64,000 bases of DNA from Flavobacterium nitratireducens (GTDB lineage: Bacteria; Bacteroidota; Bacteroidia; Flavobacteriales; Flavobacteriaceae), in the NCBI RefSeq assembly GCF_029625335.1, contig NZ_CP121111.1, positions 1,550,001 to 1,614,000 on the forward strand, in the 5' to 3' direction. The notes below the pieces were generated by a model that was not told the origin of the DNA, searched no databases, and saw nothing but the letters and a program-made list of their open reading frames with translations. Below, in pieces: positions 33,884 through 43,519 of the stretch (its first letter is position 1; every line of letters begins with the position of its first letter). The translations under genes were made by a program, and so were the position numbers.

Positions 33884-36324
33884 TTATTTTTTGTGAGCAC
33901 AACATTCTTTTTTTACAGAATTAGATGGAGCAACAAACTTTCCGTTGCTGTCATAATGTGATAAACAAGCCTTTTTTTCTTCTGGCGTACATCCCTTTTC
34001 ATCACAGATTTTTGCACATTCGTCTTTAGTCATTTTTGCACATATTGACATATCACATTTTCCCATCAACATATGATTCCCACCATGAATACCCATATGA
34101 CAAGAATTCATTTCCATGATATGCCTATTTTTCCCAGTATGCGTTGTACTTCCATTTCCTAATATTGGCGCAATTACCAAACCAATTAAACAAGTTAGCT
34201 TGATTAAAATATTCATCGAAGGTCCAGAAGTATCTTTAAATGGATCACCCACGGTATCACCTGTCACTGCCGCTTTATGCGCATCTGAACCTTTATAAGT
34301 CATCTCGCCATTAATCATTACACCCGCTTCAAATGACTTTTTCGCATTATCCCAAGCACCTCCAGCATTGTTTTGAAAAACAGCCCAAAGCACACCTGAA
34401 ACCGTTACACCCGCCATGTAACCTCCAAGCATTTCAGCAATCAACTGATTATTATCAGTATAAACTAATTTTCCAAGTAAAACAATTGCAATAGGAAAAC
34501 CAATGGTTAAAACTCCCGGCAACATCATTTCGCGCAAAGCCGCTTTGGTTGAAATATCAACGCATTTCGCATACTCCGGTTTTGCTGTTCCTTCCATGAT
34601 ACCTGGTATTTCTTTAAACTGACGACGCACTTCATACACCATATCCATGGCTGCTTTACCAACAGAATTCATCGCCAATGCAGAAAAAACTACAGGAATC
34701 ATTCCGCCAACAAACAACATGGCTAAAACAGGTGCTTTAAAAATATTAATCCCATCAATTCCTGTAAAAGTCACATAAGCAGCAAACAGTGCCAAAGATG
34801 TTAATGCAGCCGAAGCAATCGCAAATCCTTTTCCCGTAGCTGCAGTTGTATTTCCTACTGAATCTAAGATATCTGTTCTAGTACGAACTTCTTTTGGTAA
34901 TTCGCTCATTTCAGCAATTCCTCCAGCATTATCTGAAATTGGTCCAAATGCATCAATTGCCAATTGCATAGCTGTAGTAGCCATCATTGCTGAGGCCGCT
35001 AAAGCAACTCCATAAAAACCAGCCAAAGCATAGGTTGACCATATCGCCGCACCAAACAATAAAACGGTTGGAAAGGTCGAAATCATTCCTGTTGCTAAAC
35101 CTGCAATCACATTAGTCCCTGCTCCTGTAGATGATTTTTGAACAATTGCTAGAACGGGCTTCGTCCCCAATCCCGTATAATATTCTGTGACAGAAGAGAT
35201 TGCTCCACCAACAAACAAACCAATTATAGTAGCATAAAAAACACGCATTGATGAAATTTCTTGAGCACCTTCACCAAAATACTCCATAGTCATAACTTCA
35301 GGAAGCATATATTGAACCAAGAAAAAACAAGAAACAGCTGTAAGAACAATTGAAACCCAATTTCCAATATTCAAAGCTTTTTGCACTTGAGATTCTTTTG
35401 CATCATCACTTGAGATTTTAACCAACATCGTTCCTATGATTGAAAACAATATTCCAAAACCAGCTATAGCCATAGGTAACAAAATTGGACCTATACCACC
35501 AAATGCATCTTGAATAATTCCACCCATGTCTTTAATAACATAATTTCCCAAAACCATTGCTGCCAGTACTGTAGCCACATAAGAACCAAATAAATCAGCT
35601 CCCATTCCGGCCACATCGCCCACATTATCCCCTACATTATCAGCAATTGTTGCAGGATTACGTGGATCATCCTCTGGAATTCCCGCTTCTACTTTACCTA
35701 CTAAATCAGCACCTACATCGGCAGCTTTAGTATAAATTCCCCCACCTACTCTAGCGAACAAAGCAATCGATTCGGCTCCTAATGAAAAACCTGCCAGTGT
35801 TTCAAGAACTACCGTCATATCTTCGGTAGAAGTCCATGAGCCATCCATGAAAAAATGAAAAAAGAAAATAAAAAAGAAGTCAAACCTAATACTGCCAATC
35901 CAGCAACACCTAACCCCATTACGGTTCCTCCTCCAAAAGAAACCTTTAACGCCTGAGGCAAACTACTACGAGCCGCCTGAGTAGTCCTTACGTTCGTTTT
36001 TGTTGCTATCTTCATTCCCATATTTCCAGCTAAAGCAGAAAAGAATGCACCAACAACGAAGGCGATTACAATTAATAAATGCGTTTTAACACCTGGCAAA
36101 AAAGTAATAGCTGCTAAAACAATACTGGCTAATAAAACAAAAACAGAGAGCAACCTGTACTCTGCTTTGAGAAAGGCTAAGGCTCCTTCGTAAATATAAT
36201 CCGAAATAGCCGCCATTTTACCATCTCCGGCATCTTGTTTTAAAACCCAAGCTCTTTTGTAAAACATAAAAGCCAATCCAACTAATGCCATAATCACTGG
36301 CATCCAAATCATAATTGTATTCAT
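33884..36324 (-). pseudogene. hppA: Membrane-bound ion-pumping pyrophosphatase with Cys/His/Met-rich tail, one-base frameshift
   Basis: The frames at 36324-35851 and about 35848-33884 join to one pump of roughly 815 residues. It couples PPi hydrolysis to H+ or Na+ export through about 16 helices. The PPi site [23 protein letters not shown] and [21 protein letters not shown] are present. [12 protein letters not shown] has Ala where K+-independent pumps have Lys, so it should be K+-dependent. The C-terminal 90 residues are unusual: hydrophilic and rich in Cys, His and Met, ending KKECCAHKK. The frame shifts at T6 on the minus strand (35850-35855) where T7 would give [13 protein letters not shown]. 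The start is at 36324 (MNTIMIWMPVIMAL). Sequencing error is likely. Confidence 0.88.
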
Positions 36325-36376
36325 AAATTCGTTTTGGTTAAGGTTAATAATCAATACTATACAAACGAATTTAAAC

Positions 36377-36413
36377 AAAAAAAGCAATATTCTGACCGAA
36401 TATTGCTTTTTTT
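36377..36413 (-). terminator. Terminator after ppa
   Basis: On the minus strand AAAGCAATATTC and GAATATTGCTTT form a perfect stem with a T run. It lies between ppa and hppA, so the two pyrophosphatase genes have separate transcription ends. Confidence 0.85.
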
Positions 36414-36432
36414 ACATTTTTATAAACTTAAA

Positions 36433-36963
36433 TTATTTAATACTAAATAATCCTTCTGGTTTGTTTTCAATTGCATTGAAACGATCTGTACATTCTTTGA
36501 TGATTGTTTTTGCTTCACTTAAATCTCCCCAACCTTCAACATCTACTTGTTTATTTTCAAGATCCTTGTATACTTGGAAGAAGTGCTCGATTTCTTTTAA
36601 TAAGTGAGGATTAACATCTGACAAATCATTTAATTTATTCCAAATTGGGTCAGAAACAGGTACACAAACAATTTTCTCATCTGGTCCTTTATCATCAGCC
36701 ATATGGAAAACACCGATAGGTTTCACTTCCATAACACAACCAGGAAAAGTAGGCTCATTAACTAAAACCAAAACATCTAATGGATCTCCATCTAAAGCTA
36801 AAGTTTCAGGAATAAATCCGTAATCAGCAGGGTACATCATTGAAGAGAATAACATTCTATCAAAACGCATTCTTTTGATTTCAAAATCATACTCGTACTT
36901 ATTTCTACTTCCTCTTGGTATTTCGATAAGTACATCGAAAGTGTTTATTTTGTCTGCAGTCAT
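36433..36963 (-). CDS. ppa: Soluble inorganic pyrophosphatase, family I
   Basis: This 176-residue cytosolic enzyme hydrolyses PPi. Family motifs are IEIPRGSRNKYEYD, the YPADYGFIP segment and the catalytic DGDPLDVLVL with three Asp ligands. The open frame extends upstream to 36996, but the promoter -7 box (36996-37003) lies in that extension. The start MTADKINTFDV at 36963 is therefore chosen. It sits next to the membrane pyrophosphatase gene, giving the cell two different ways to remove PPi. Confidence 0.96.
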   Translation of the reverse strand: MTADKINTFDVLIEIPRGSRNKYEYDFEIKRMRFDRMLFSSMMYPADYGFIPETLALDGDPLDVLVLVNEPTFPGCVMEVKPIGVFHMADDKGPDEKIVCVPVSDPIWNKLNDLSDVNPHLLKEIEHFFQVYKDLENKQVDVEGWGDLSEAKTIIKECTDRFNAIENKPEGLFSIK

Positions 36964-36995
36964 TTTAATTATCTTAAGTTGATTTAATTTGGGCA

Positions 36996-37003
36996 CAAAA
37001 GTA
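36996..37003 (-). promoter_or_regulatory. -7 box of ppa
   Basis: TACTTTTG on the minus strand fits TAnnTTTG, 32 bp before the ppa ATG at 36963. It decides against the longer upstream start. Confidence 0.6.
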
Positions 37004-37075
37004 ATTTAAATAGTCTTTTATAACAAAATATTTCTATCTAAAAGATACTCAAAACTTTTAATCCTATTTATTAGT

Positions 37076-39565
37076 TTAGAAATAAAAACCAAAGGCGCCT
37101 TTTACAGAAAAACGTTGCGCATCGGGTGCATTCAAATAATTACCTCTCCAAGTAAAATCAATTCGGAAAACCTTGAAAATATTCCCAATACCAGCACTAT
37201 ATTCCCAATACACATTTTCCGGTGCTGTATAATTCAATCCCGAAGCATTAATGGCACGATTAGCATCGGTAATAGTTCCATACACTCCTCTGGCACCAAT
37301 AATCTCTCTCCAATTTAATTTTCGCATAAAAGGAATTCGAGCAAATAATCTTCCTTGTAAATTGTGTTCCCACTGCATCGTAGCATATTGATCCGAGATA
37401 AATTCGTAAAAATTAAGATTACTAAATGTATTTTCTATCGTAAAATAAGATTGATTTCCTGGTATCACACTCATTAAACCTAAAGGAATTGTTCCAAAGG
37501 TTTTACCTAATTCTAAAGTAATATTGGTTCGTCCTAATGGACCAATAATTATTGGTTGTTTATAATACAATTGCAATTTATCATAGTCAAAATCACTATC
37601 TAATAAACCTTTAAATCCATGACTATAATTCACATAAAATCGACTGAACGGACTATCAACTACATTTCTTTCTACCCCGAAACCAATCATTTTTCGATTT
37701 GGGCTAAATTCAACCTGTACATTAGCTTCTGATTGTTTTACATCCTTTCTTGTTGTAGTATAAGTAGCATCTGTATAATAATCCAAGCTAAATGTATTAG
37801 ACGCTGATTCTAATGTTCTATAAGAAAACCCTAATTGAAAGGTCAGGTTTTTTACGGGTTCCATTTCAACAGCAAAATTAGACAAGTTGATATTGGTCAA
37901 TTTTCCATTACTACTTGTATTAAACAAAGAGGAAGAAGCAAAACTTCGCCCCAAAACATCATTGGTAGTAGTCAAGCTCGCCCCAATTTGCTCGACATCA
38001 CGTCGATTACCTCCTGAAAGAATGATTCTGTTTTTCTTATCAACCATCCATTTTCCTGACAAACCATATTTGAATTTATTATCATCAAATCCATAAGCCG
38101 TATAGCCTTGAAGTCTCCAAGTGTCGTTTGGGCCAAAATAGGTTCGACCTCCTGTTCGAATACGAACACCTTCAACTTCATTGTATCCAAAAGTTGAAAA
38201 AATAGGCCCATAATCAAAATGTCCAAATTGGATATAACCACTTCCTAAAATGGAAACCAAATTATACAACTTCTTAAATTTCTTGACCGTTTGCAAGGTT
38301 TCTAACATTTTGTATATACCTTTTTCATCTTTATTTAGATTTTCAAATCGATTCTCCTCCCAGTATTTTTCATCTCGATTATAGACTTCATTATCGATGT
38401 AATTGACTTCTTCTTTATAAAAAGCTACTGGTTTCTCTACATTAAATTGATGATTTTGATACAATGTGGTACGTTTACCATAAACCCCTTTAGACTCTTC
38501 TTTTTTATTCAAGGCAAAATCCGACATCATGTGGTCACGTGTCAATAAAAAAACCGAATCGTTTTGAACTTCAAATTCTTGTTCGATATAAATATCTTTT
38601 ACCCAGTTAATATTGGCACTTTTAGTTACAGCCATATTAATTTTCTTGATGGCAAAAGTGGTGTCATTAACCCAAAAATCCCCTTTAAAAGTAAGTTCGT
38701 TTTTACGACGAGGATAAAACAAAATATTGTAACACCATTTCTTATTGATGAAAGCACTATCACGCAAGACATAATTATAGGTATCAATACCTGTTTTTGA
38801 CAAAGGACTCGTAAAACTCTTATCAAAAAAAGTCATGTGATTATTGTAAATATCATAATTAGAATACAAGTCTTTTACAAAAGATAATATTTGTTGATTA
38901 TCGCTAAATCCAGAATTTTTATTGGCTTTCAATTTCTCTTTTACCTTTCCCAACTTATTATTACCATATACATCCGATAATGATTCGTTAATAAAAATAG
39001 GGAGATAGGTCTTCCCAGTTACCCTTGAAGTATCAACATGCTTAAAAACAAACTCCATTCCTTTGAAAAGCTTGCTTTTCATAAAAGCACTATCAATGGT
39101 ATTCATATCAAATTCAACCTTCTCATATTTTTCCATTTGATATTGATCAAACAGATACAAGCCATTTTTACGTTTTCTTTCCCAAATTTTCCTAAGAATA
39201 TCAAGAGCGGGATTGTTTTTTTTAGAAGTTTTACCTGTAAAAACCACTACCTCCTTTAACGCCTCTGCATCTTTCAGAACAACCGTAAAATTATAATTTA
39301 CTGCTTTTTCCAAAGTAATTTCTTTATCTGAAAAGCCTACAGATGTAATCAACAAAACATCATAAGTTTGAGGAGATTCGATATAAAAACGCCCGTCTTC
39401 ATTAGACATAACCCCTTGATTTGAACCTTTAAACACAATATTTGCATAAGGGACAGGCTGATTTGATTTATCTAGAACCATTCCGCTCACTTTTGTTTGA
39501 GCAAAAAGTGTAGAAAACAAAGACACAATAAAAATAATTACTAAAAAAAGATATTTTTTACTCAT
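37076..39565 (-). CDS. Outer-membrane DUF5686 / CarboxypepD_reg-like protein
   Basis: This protein of about 829 residues has a Sec signal peptide (MSKKYLFLVIIFIVSLFSTLFAQ). A carboxypeptidase regulatory-like beta-sandwich (about 25-115: VSGMVLDKSNQPVPYANIVFKG, SNEDGRFYI) follows, as in the N-terminal extension of many Bacteroidota TonB-linked receptors. The rest is the DUF5686 region, ending in a beta-rich stretch whose last residue is Phe (VKGAFGFYF), typical of outer-membrane barrels. There is no TonB plug, so it is not a SusC protein. Function is unknown. The longer frame (from 39595) adds a second hydrophobic stretch, and the ATG at 39565 gives the better signal peptide. Confidence 0.85.
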   Translation of the reverse strand: MSKKYLFLVIIFIVSLFSTLFAQTKVSGMVLDKSNQPVPYANIVFKGSNQGVMSNEDGRFYIESPQTYDVLLITSVGFSDKEITLEKAVNYNFTVVLKDAEALKEVVVFTGKTSKKNNPALDILRKIWERKRKNGLYLFDQYQMEKYEKVEFDMNTIDSAFMKSKLFKGMEFVFKHVDTSRVTGKTYLPIFINESLSDVYGNNKLGKVKEKLKANKNSGFSDNQQILSFVKDLYSNYDIYNNHMTFFDKSFTSPLSKTGIDTYNYVLRDSAFINKKWCYNILFYPRRKNELTFKGDFWVNDTTFAIKKINMAVTKSANINWVKDIYIEQEFEVQNDSVFLLTRDHMMSDFALNKKEESKGVYGKRTTLYQNHQFNVEKPVAFYKEEVNYIDNEVYNRDEKYWEENRFENLNKDEKGIYKMLETLQTVKKFKKLYNLVSILGSGYIQFGHFDYGPIFSTFGYNEVEGVRIRTGGRTYFGPNDTWRLQGYTAYGFDDNKFKYGLSGKWMVDKKNRIILSGGNRRDVEQIGASLTTTNDVLGRSFASSSLFNTSSNGKLTNINLSNFAVEMEPVKNLTFQLGFSYRTLESASNTFSLDYYTDATYTTTRKDVKQSEANVQVEFSPNRKMIGFGVERNVVDSPFSRFYVNYSHGFKGLLDSDFDYDKLQLYYKQPIIIGPLGRTNITLELGKTFGTIPLGLMSVIPGNQSYFTIENTFSNLNFYEFISDQYATMQWEHNLQGRLFARIPFMRKLNWREIIGARGVYGTITDANRAINASGLNYTAPENVYWEYSAGIGNIFKVFRIDFTWRGNYLNAPDAQRFSVKGAFGFYF

Positions 39566-39578
39566 ACAGTAAATTTTA

Positions 39579-39618
39579 AAAAAAAGCTTCATCAAACTAA
39601 ACGTAAGATGAAGCCTTA
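39579..39618 (-). terminator. Terminator after pdhB
   Basis: On the minus strand AAGGCTTCATCTT and GATGAAGCTTTTTTTT form a stem with a T run, 18 bp after the pdhB stop. Confidence 0.75.
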
Positions 39619-39635
39619 ATAGTGTTTGTTATGTA

Positions 39636-40613
39636 TTATTTATACATTACTTTTTTAACAGCTTTGATTACATCAGATGCATTTGGCAACCATTCTTTCA
39701 ACAACACTGGTGAATATGGTGCTGGAGTATCAGCTGTAGTGATTCTTTGAATTGGCGCGTCTAAGAAATCGAATGCTTGTTCTTGAACGATATAAGTAAT
39801 CTCAGAAGAAATACTAGCCACTGGCCAAGCTTCTTCAAGAATTACCAAACGATTCGTTTTTTTAACCGATTTCAAAATAGCGTCTTTATCCATAGGACGA
39901 ACTGTTCTTAAGTCGATAATTTCACATGAAATACCTTCTTTAGCTAATTCATCAGCTGCAATAAATGCTTCTTTAATGATTTTTCCAAAAGAAACAATTG
40001 TTACATCTGTTCCTTCTCTTTTGATATCAGCAACTCCAATAGGAATTACATATTCTCCATCTGGCACTTCTCCTTTATCACCATACATTTGCTCAGATTC
40101 CATGAAAATTACTGGGTCATTATCACGAATAGCCGCTTTCAATAAACCTTTAGCATCATAAGGAGTTGACGGAACAATAACTTTTAAACCTGGAGTATTT
40201 GCAAACCAGTTCTCTAAAGCTTGAGAGTGTGTAGCTCCTAATTGACCTGCAGAAGCAGTTGGTCCACGAAAAACGATTGGCACATTAAATTGTCCCCCTG
40301 TCATTTGACGCATTTTAGCAGCATTATTAATAATTTGATCAATACCAACTAAACAGAAGTTGAAAGTCATATATTCTACAATTGGTCGGCAACCATTCAT
40401 TGCTGAACCTACAGCAATTCCCGAAAAACCTAACTCTGCAATTGGAGTATCAATAACTCTTTTTTCTCCAAATTCAGCAAGCATTCCTTTAGATGCTTTA
40501 TAAGCTCCATTGTACTCAGCAACTTCCTCACCCATTAAATAAATGGACTCATCACGACGCATTTCTTCACTCATCGCTTCGCAAATGGCCTCTCTAAATT
40601 GTATCGTTCTCAT
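39636..40613 (-). CDS. pdhB: Pyruvate dehydrogenase E1 component, beta subunit
   Basis: This 325-residue subunit of the E1 heterotetramer decarboxylates pyruvate with thiamine diphosphate. It has the family N-terminus MRTIQFREAICEAMSEEMRRDESIYLMGEEVAEYNGAYK, with the cofactor-contacting Glu in GEEV, then DTPIAELGFSGIAVG and FRGPTASAGQLGATHSQ. The alpha subunit is not adjacent, although Bacteroidota often place E2 nearby. A TATTTTTG -7 box lies about 35 bp upstream. A branched-chain 2-oxoacid enzyme is the main alternative, but similarity to PdhB is stronger. Confidence 0.92.
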   Translation of the reverse strand: MRTIQFREAICEAMSEEMRRDESIYLMGEEVAEYNGAYKASKGMLAEFGEKRVIDTPIAELGFSGIAVGSAMNGCRPIVEYMTFNFCLVGIDQIINNAAKMRQMTGGQFNVPIVFRGPTASAGQLGATHSQALENWFANTPGLKVIVPSTPYDAKGLLKAAIRDNDPVIFMESEQMYGDKGEVPDGEYVIPIGVADIKREGTDVTIVSFGKIIKEAFIAADELAKEGISCEIIDLRTVRPMDKDAILKSVKKTNRLVILEEAWPVASISSEITYIVQEQAFDFLDAPIQRITTADTPAPYSPVLLKEWLPNASDVIKAVKKVMYK

Positions 40614-40647
40614 ATTAGATATAGTATGTATATAATTTTCAAAAGAG

Positions 40648-40655
40648 CAAAAATA
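40648..40655 (-). promoter_or_regulatory. -7 box of pdhB
   Basis: TATTTTTG on the minus strand, about 35 bp upstream of the pdhB ATG, fits TAnnTTTG. Confidence 0.5.
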
Positions 40656-40836
40656 AATATTTTAAACCATTTAAAACACAATTTAACCTAAATAATCCAC
40701 CTTAAATTCTAACATCTTAGGATTCGTATGTGAATATCTTGCAATTTAACTTCCTATATTCCTAACAAAAAGACTAAATTATTATACGAATCTCCTTAAG
40801 TACCTATTCAATGCCAAAATATTCGAAATATTGTTC

Positions 40837-40844
40837 TAATTTTG
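40837..40844 (+). promoter_or_regulatory. -7 box of etfB
   Basis: TAATTTTG fits TAnnTTTG and lies 38 bp before the etfB ATG. Confidence 0.5.
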
Positions 40845-40882
40845 TAACTCAATCTTCAAAAAACACATAAAATCTTCAAAAC

Positions 40883-41629
40883 ATGAAAATACTAGTTTGC
40901 ATCAGTCATGTTCCTGATACTACCTCTAAAATTAATTTTACAAACGGTGATACTGAATTTGACACTAACGGTGTTCAATATGTAATCAATCCTAATGACG
41001 AATTTGGATTGACACGTGCTATTTGGTTCCAAGAACAACAAGGCGCTACTGTAACAGTAGTAAATGTTGGAGGTCCGGAAACCGAACCTACATTAAGAAA
41101 AGCACTTGCTATTGGAGCCAATGATGCCATCCGTATCAACGCGACTCCTACTGATGGTTTTTTTGTAGCGAAACAATTAGCTCAAGTAATACAATCAGGA
41201 GGATACGACTTAGTTATTGCTGGAAAAGAATCATTAGATTATAACGGAGGGATGGTTCCTGGAATGACAGCTGGTATTTTAGGATACAATTTTTTAAACT
41301 CCTGTATTGATGTTAAAGTTGACGGAACAAATGTAACTGCTGTACGTGAAATCGACGGCGGAAAAGAAACCGTTAGCACTTCTTTACCTTTAATTATTGG
41401 TGGTCAAAAAGGAATCGTTGAAGAAAAAGACTTACGAATTCCTAACATGAGAGGAATTATGACTGCGAGAACTAAACCGCTAAATGTAATTGAAGCAACT
41501 GAAGCATCTACAAATACTAAAGCAATTAAATTTGAAAAACCAGCTCCAAAATCGGCTGTAAAAATGATTTCAGCTGACAATTTAGATGAATTAATTAACT
41601 TATTACACAACGAGGCCAAAGTGATTTAA
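40883..41629 (+). CDS. etfB: Electron transfer flavoprotein, beta subunit
   Basis: This 248-residue subunit of the EtfAB heterodimer passes electrons from acyl-CoA dehydrogenases to the quinone pool. It opens with MKILVCISHVPDTTSKINF and contains VINPNDEFGLTRA, the AMP-binding segment AGKESLDYNGGMVPGMTAGILG and the C-terminal recognition-loop region IPNMRGIMTARTKPL. etfA follows about 110 bp downstream on the same strand. The gap is filled with low-complexity AAATCTAAAATC-type repeats. Confidence 0.95.
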   Translation: MKILVCISHVPDTTSKINFTNGDTEFDTNGVQYVINPNDEFGLTRAIWFQEQQGATVTVVNVGGPETEPTLRKALAIGANDAIRINATPTDGFFVAKQLAQVIQSGGYDLVIAGKESLDYNGGMVPGMTAGILGYNFLNSCIDVKVDGTNVTAVREIDGGKETVSTSLPLIIGGQKGIVEEKDLRIPNMRGIMTARTKPLNVIEATEASTNTKAIKFEKPAPKSAVKMISADNLDELINLLHNEAKVI

Positions 41630-41737
41630 GATTACTGAATGAAGATTTTTGACTGCAGATATGCAAAACAAAATCCAATTCAACACTTTAATTAAAATCT
41701 AAAATCACAAATCGTTAATCTAAAATCATAAATCATC

Positions 41738-42706
41738 ATGTCAATATTAATATATGCCGAATCGGCCGAAGGAAAATTTAAAAAAGTAGCTTTTGAAATC
41801 GCATCTTATGCTAAAAAAGTAGCCGAATCATTAGGAACAACTGTAACTGCTTTGACCATTAATAACGATAACAATTCGGAATTAGCAAAATACGGAGTTG
41901 ACAAAGTTTTAAAAGTAGCTAATAACAAACTGAATCAATTTAACGCAAAAGCTTACGCAGATGTTATCAAACAAGCTGCTCAACAGGAAAACACTAAACT
42001 GGTAATTCTATCATCAAGCACCGATAGTATTTATCTTTCTCCATTGGTAGCTGTAAACTTAGATGCAGGTTACGCTTCTAATGTAGTTGCATTACCGGTT
42101 AGTACCGCTCCTTTTCAAGTAAAAAGAAATGCATTTTCAAACAAAGCATTCAATATAACTGAAATCAATACTGATGTAAAAGTGATTGGTTTAGCAAAAA
42201 ACTCATTCGGTATTTTTGAAAACGAATCCACATTAACCGAAGAAATTTTCAATCCGATAATTGGCGATAATGACTTTGGTATTAAAGTAGAATCTGTTGA
42301 AAAATCATCTGGAAAAGTTTCTATTGCAGATGCTGAAATTGTAGTATCAGGAGGACGCGGATTAAAGGGGCCTGAAAACTGGGGATTAATTGAAGATTTA
42401 GCTGCAGTTCTTGGTGCGGCGACTGCTTGTTCTAAACCTGTATCCGATTTAGGTTGGAGACCACACGCTGAACACGTAGGACAAACAGGAAAACCAGTTG
42501 CTACTAATTTATATATTGCGATTGGAATTTCTGGAGCGATTCAACATATTGCCGGAATCAATGCTTCTAAAGTAAAAGTAGTAATCAATACCGATGCCGA
42601 AGCGCCTTTCTTTAAGGTTGCAGATTACGGAATCGTGGGTGATGCTTTTGATGTTGTACCAAGATTAATTGAAAAATTAAAAACGTATAAGTCACAAAAC
42701 AATTAA
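41738..42706 (+). CDS. etfA: Electron transfer flavoprotein, alpha subunit
   Basis: This 322-residue FAD-carrying subunit pairs with EtfB. The C-terminal FAD domain is clear: VSGGRGLKGPENWGLIEDLA, GATACSKPVSDLGWRPHAEHVGQTG, the GISGAIQHIAGI motif and NTDAEAPFFKVADYGIVGDA. The N-terminal domain (1 to about 200) matches EtfB-like folds. The gene ends before a hairpin whose loop contains the promoter of the next gene. Confidence 0.96.
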   Translation: MSILIYAESAEGKFKKVAFEIASYAKKVAESLGTTVTALTINNDNNSELAKYGVDKVLKVANNKLNQFNAKAYADVIKQAAQQENTKLVILSSSTDSIYLSPLVAVNLDAGYASNVVALPVSTAPFQVKRNAFSNKAFNITEINTDVKVIGLAKNSFGIFENESTLTEEIFNPIIGDNDFGIKVESVEKSSGKVSIADAEIVVSGGRGLKGPENWGLIEDLAAVLGAATACSKPVSDLGWRPHAEHVGQTGKPVATNLYIAIGISGAIQHIAGINASKVKVVINTDAEAPFFKVADYGIVGDAFDVVPRLIEKLKTYKSQNN

Positions 42707-42729
42707 GCTTACAAGCTAAACAATAATAT

Positions 42730-42783
42730 AATTCTGCCTAATAAAATAAGATAATCGTATCTTTGCTTATTGGCAGAATTTTT
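42730..42783 (+). terminator. Hairpin after etfA with a promoter inside its loop
   Basis: AATTCTGCC and GGCAGAATT are perfect complements followed by TTTTTAATT, a likely terminator for etfA. The loop contains TATCTTTG (42758-42765), the -7 box of the next gene. Confidence 0.6.
42758..42765 (+). promoter_or_regulatory. -7 box of the bifunctional nuclease gene
   Basis: TATCTTTG fits TAnnTTTG, 75 bp before the ATG at 42841, within the etfA hairpin loop. Confidence 0.5.
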
Positions 42784-42840
42784 AATTAATATTGCAACCT
42801 AAAACTAAAAACCAAAACTACATTTTTCATTTCAACAATT

Positions 42841-43461
42841 ATGAGCTTAGTAAAATTATCCATAAAAGGAATTTCATACAGCCAAACACAAAATGGGGCC
42901 TACGCTTTGATTTTGAATGAAGTAGACGGCGAGAGAAAACTACCTATAGTAATAGGTGCTTTTGAAGCTCAATCTATTGCAATTGCTTTAGAAAAAGAAA
43001 TAAAACCGCCACGTCCACTAACTCATGATTTATTCAAAAATTTTGCTGAGCGATTTGATATCGTAGTTAAACAAGTAATCATACACAAATTAGTAGATGG
43101 TGTTTTTTACTCTAGTATTATTTGCGAAAGAGATAAAATCGAAGAAATAATCGATGCCAGAACTTCTGATGCAATTGCTTTAGCTTTACGATTCAATGCG
43201 CCAATTTTTACATATAAAAACATTTTAGATAAAGCAGGTATTTATTTAAAAACAAGCCCAACTGATTCAGACAAAGAAAACCAACCAATGGAAGATGTCA
43301 TTTCTAATCCGGAATCTTTTTCGGCTGAAGCAGAAAGCGGCAGAACTTATATAAAATATAGCTTACAAGAATTAAATGACTTATTAATTCAAGCTGTTGA
43401 ACAAGAAGATTACGAAAAAGCAGCAAAAATAAGAGACGAAATTTCAAAAAGAGAATCCTAA
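42841..43461 (+). CDS. Bifunctional nuclease (BFN) family protein with UVR motif
   Basis: This 206-residue protein has an N-terminal DUF151 domain (about 1-140; [42 protein letters not shown]). Founding members of this family show RNase and DNase activity. The C-terminal segment [22 protein letters not shown] is a UvrB/UvrC-type interaction motif. The biological role in Bacteroidota is unclear. It is expressed from its own promoter and followed closely by thyA. Confidence 0.9.
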   Translation: MSLVKLSIKGISYSQTQNGAYALILNEVDGERKLPIVIGAFEAQSIAIALEKEIKPPRPLTHDLFKNFAERFDIVVKQVIIHKLVDGVFYSSIICERDKIEEIIDARTSDAIALALRFNAPIFTYKNILDKAGIYLKTSPTDSDKENQPMEDVISNPESFSAEAESGRTYIKYSLQELNDLLIQAVEQEDYEKAAKIRDEISKRES

Positions 43462-43519
43462 TTTAAGTGCTATTTTTGAGTGCTATAGTATAACAATTTG
43501 CATAAATCAACATATCCCA

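Noticed and set aside
37972..38241. 89-codon minus-strand ORF inside the DUF5686 gene
   Set aside because: It is an alternative frame of a longer gene with clear signal peptide and barrel features; no independent evidence.
41404..41619. Minus-strand ORF opposite the end of etfB
   Set aside because: It overlaps the conserved C-terminus of etfB entirely and has no start context.
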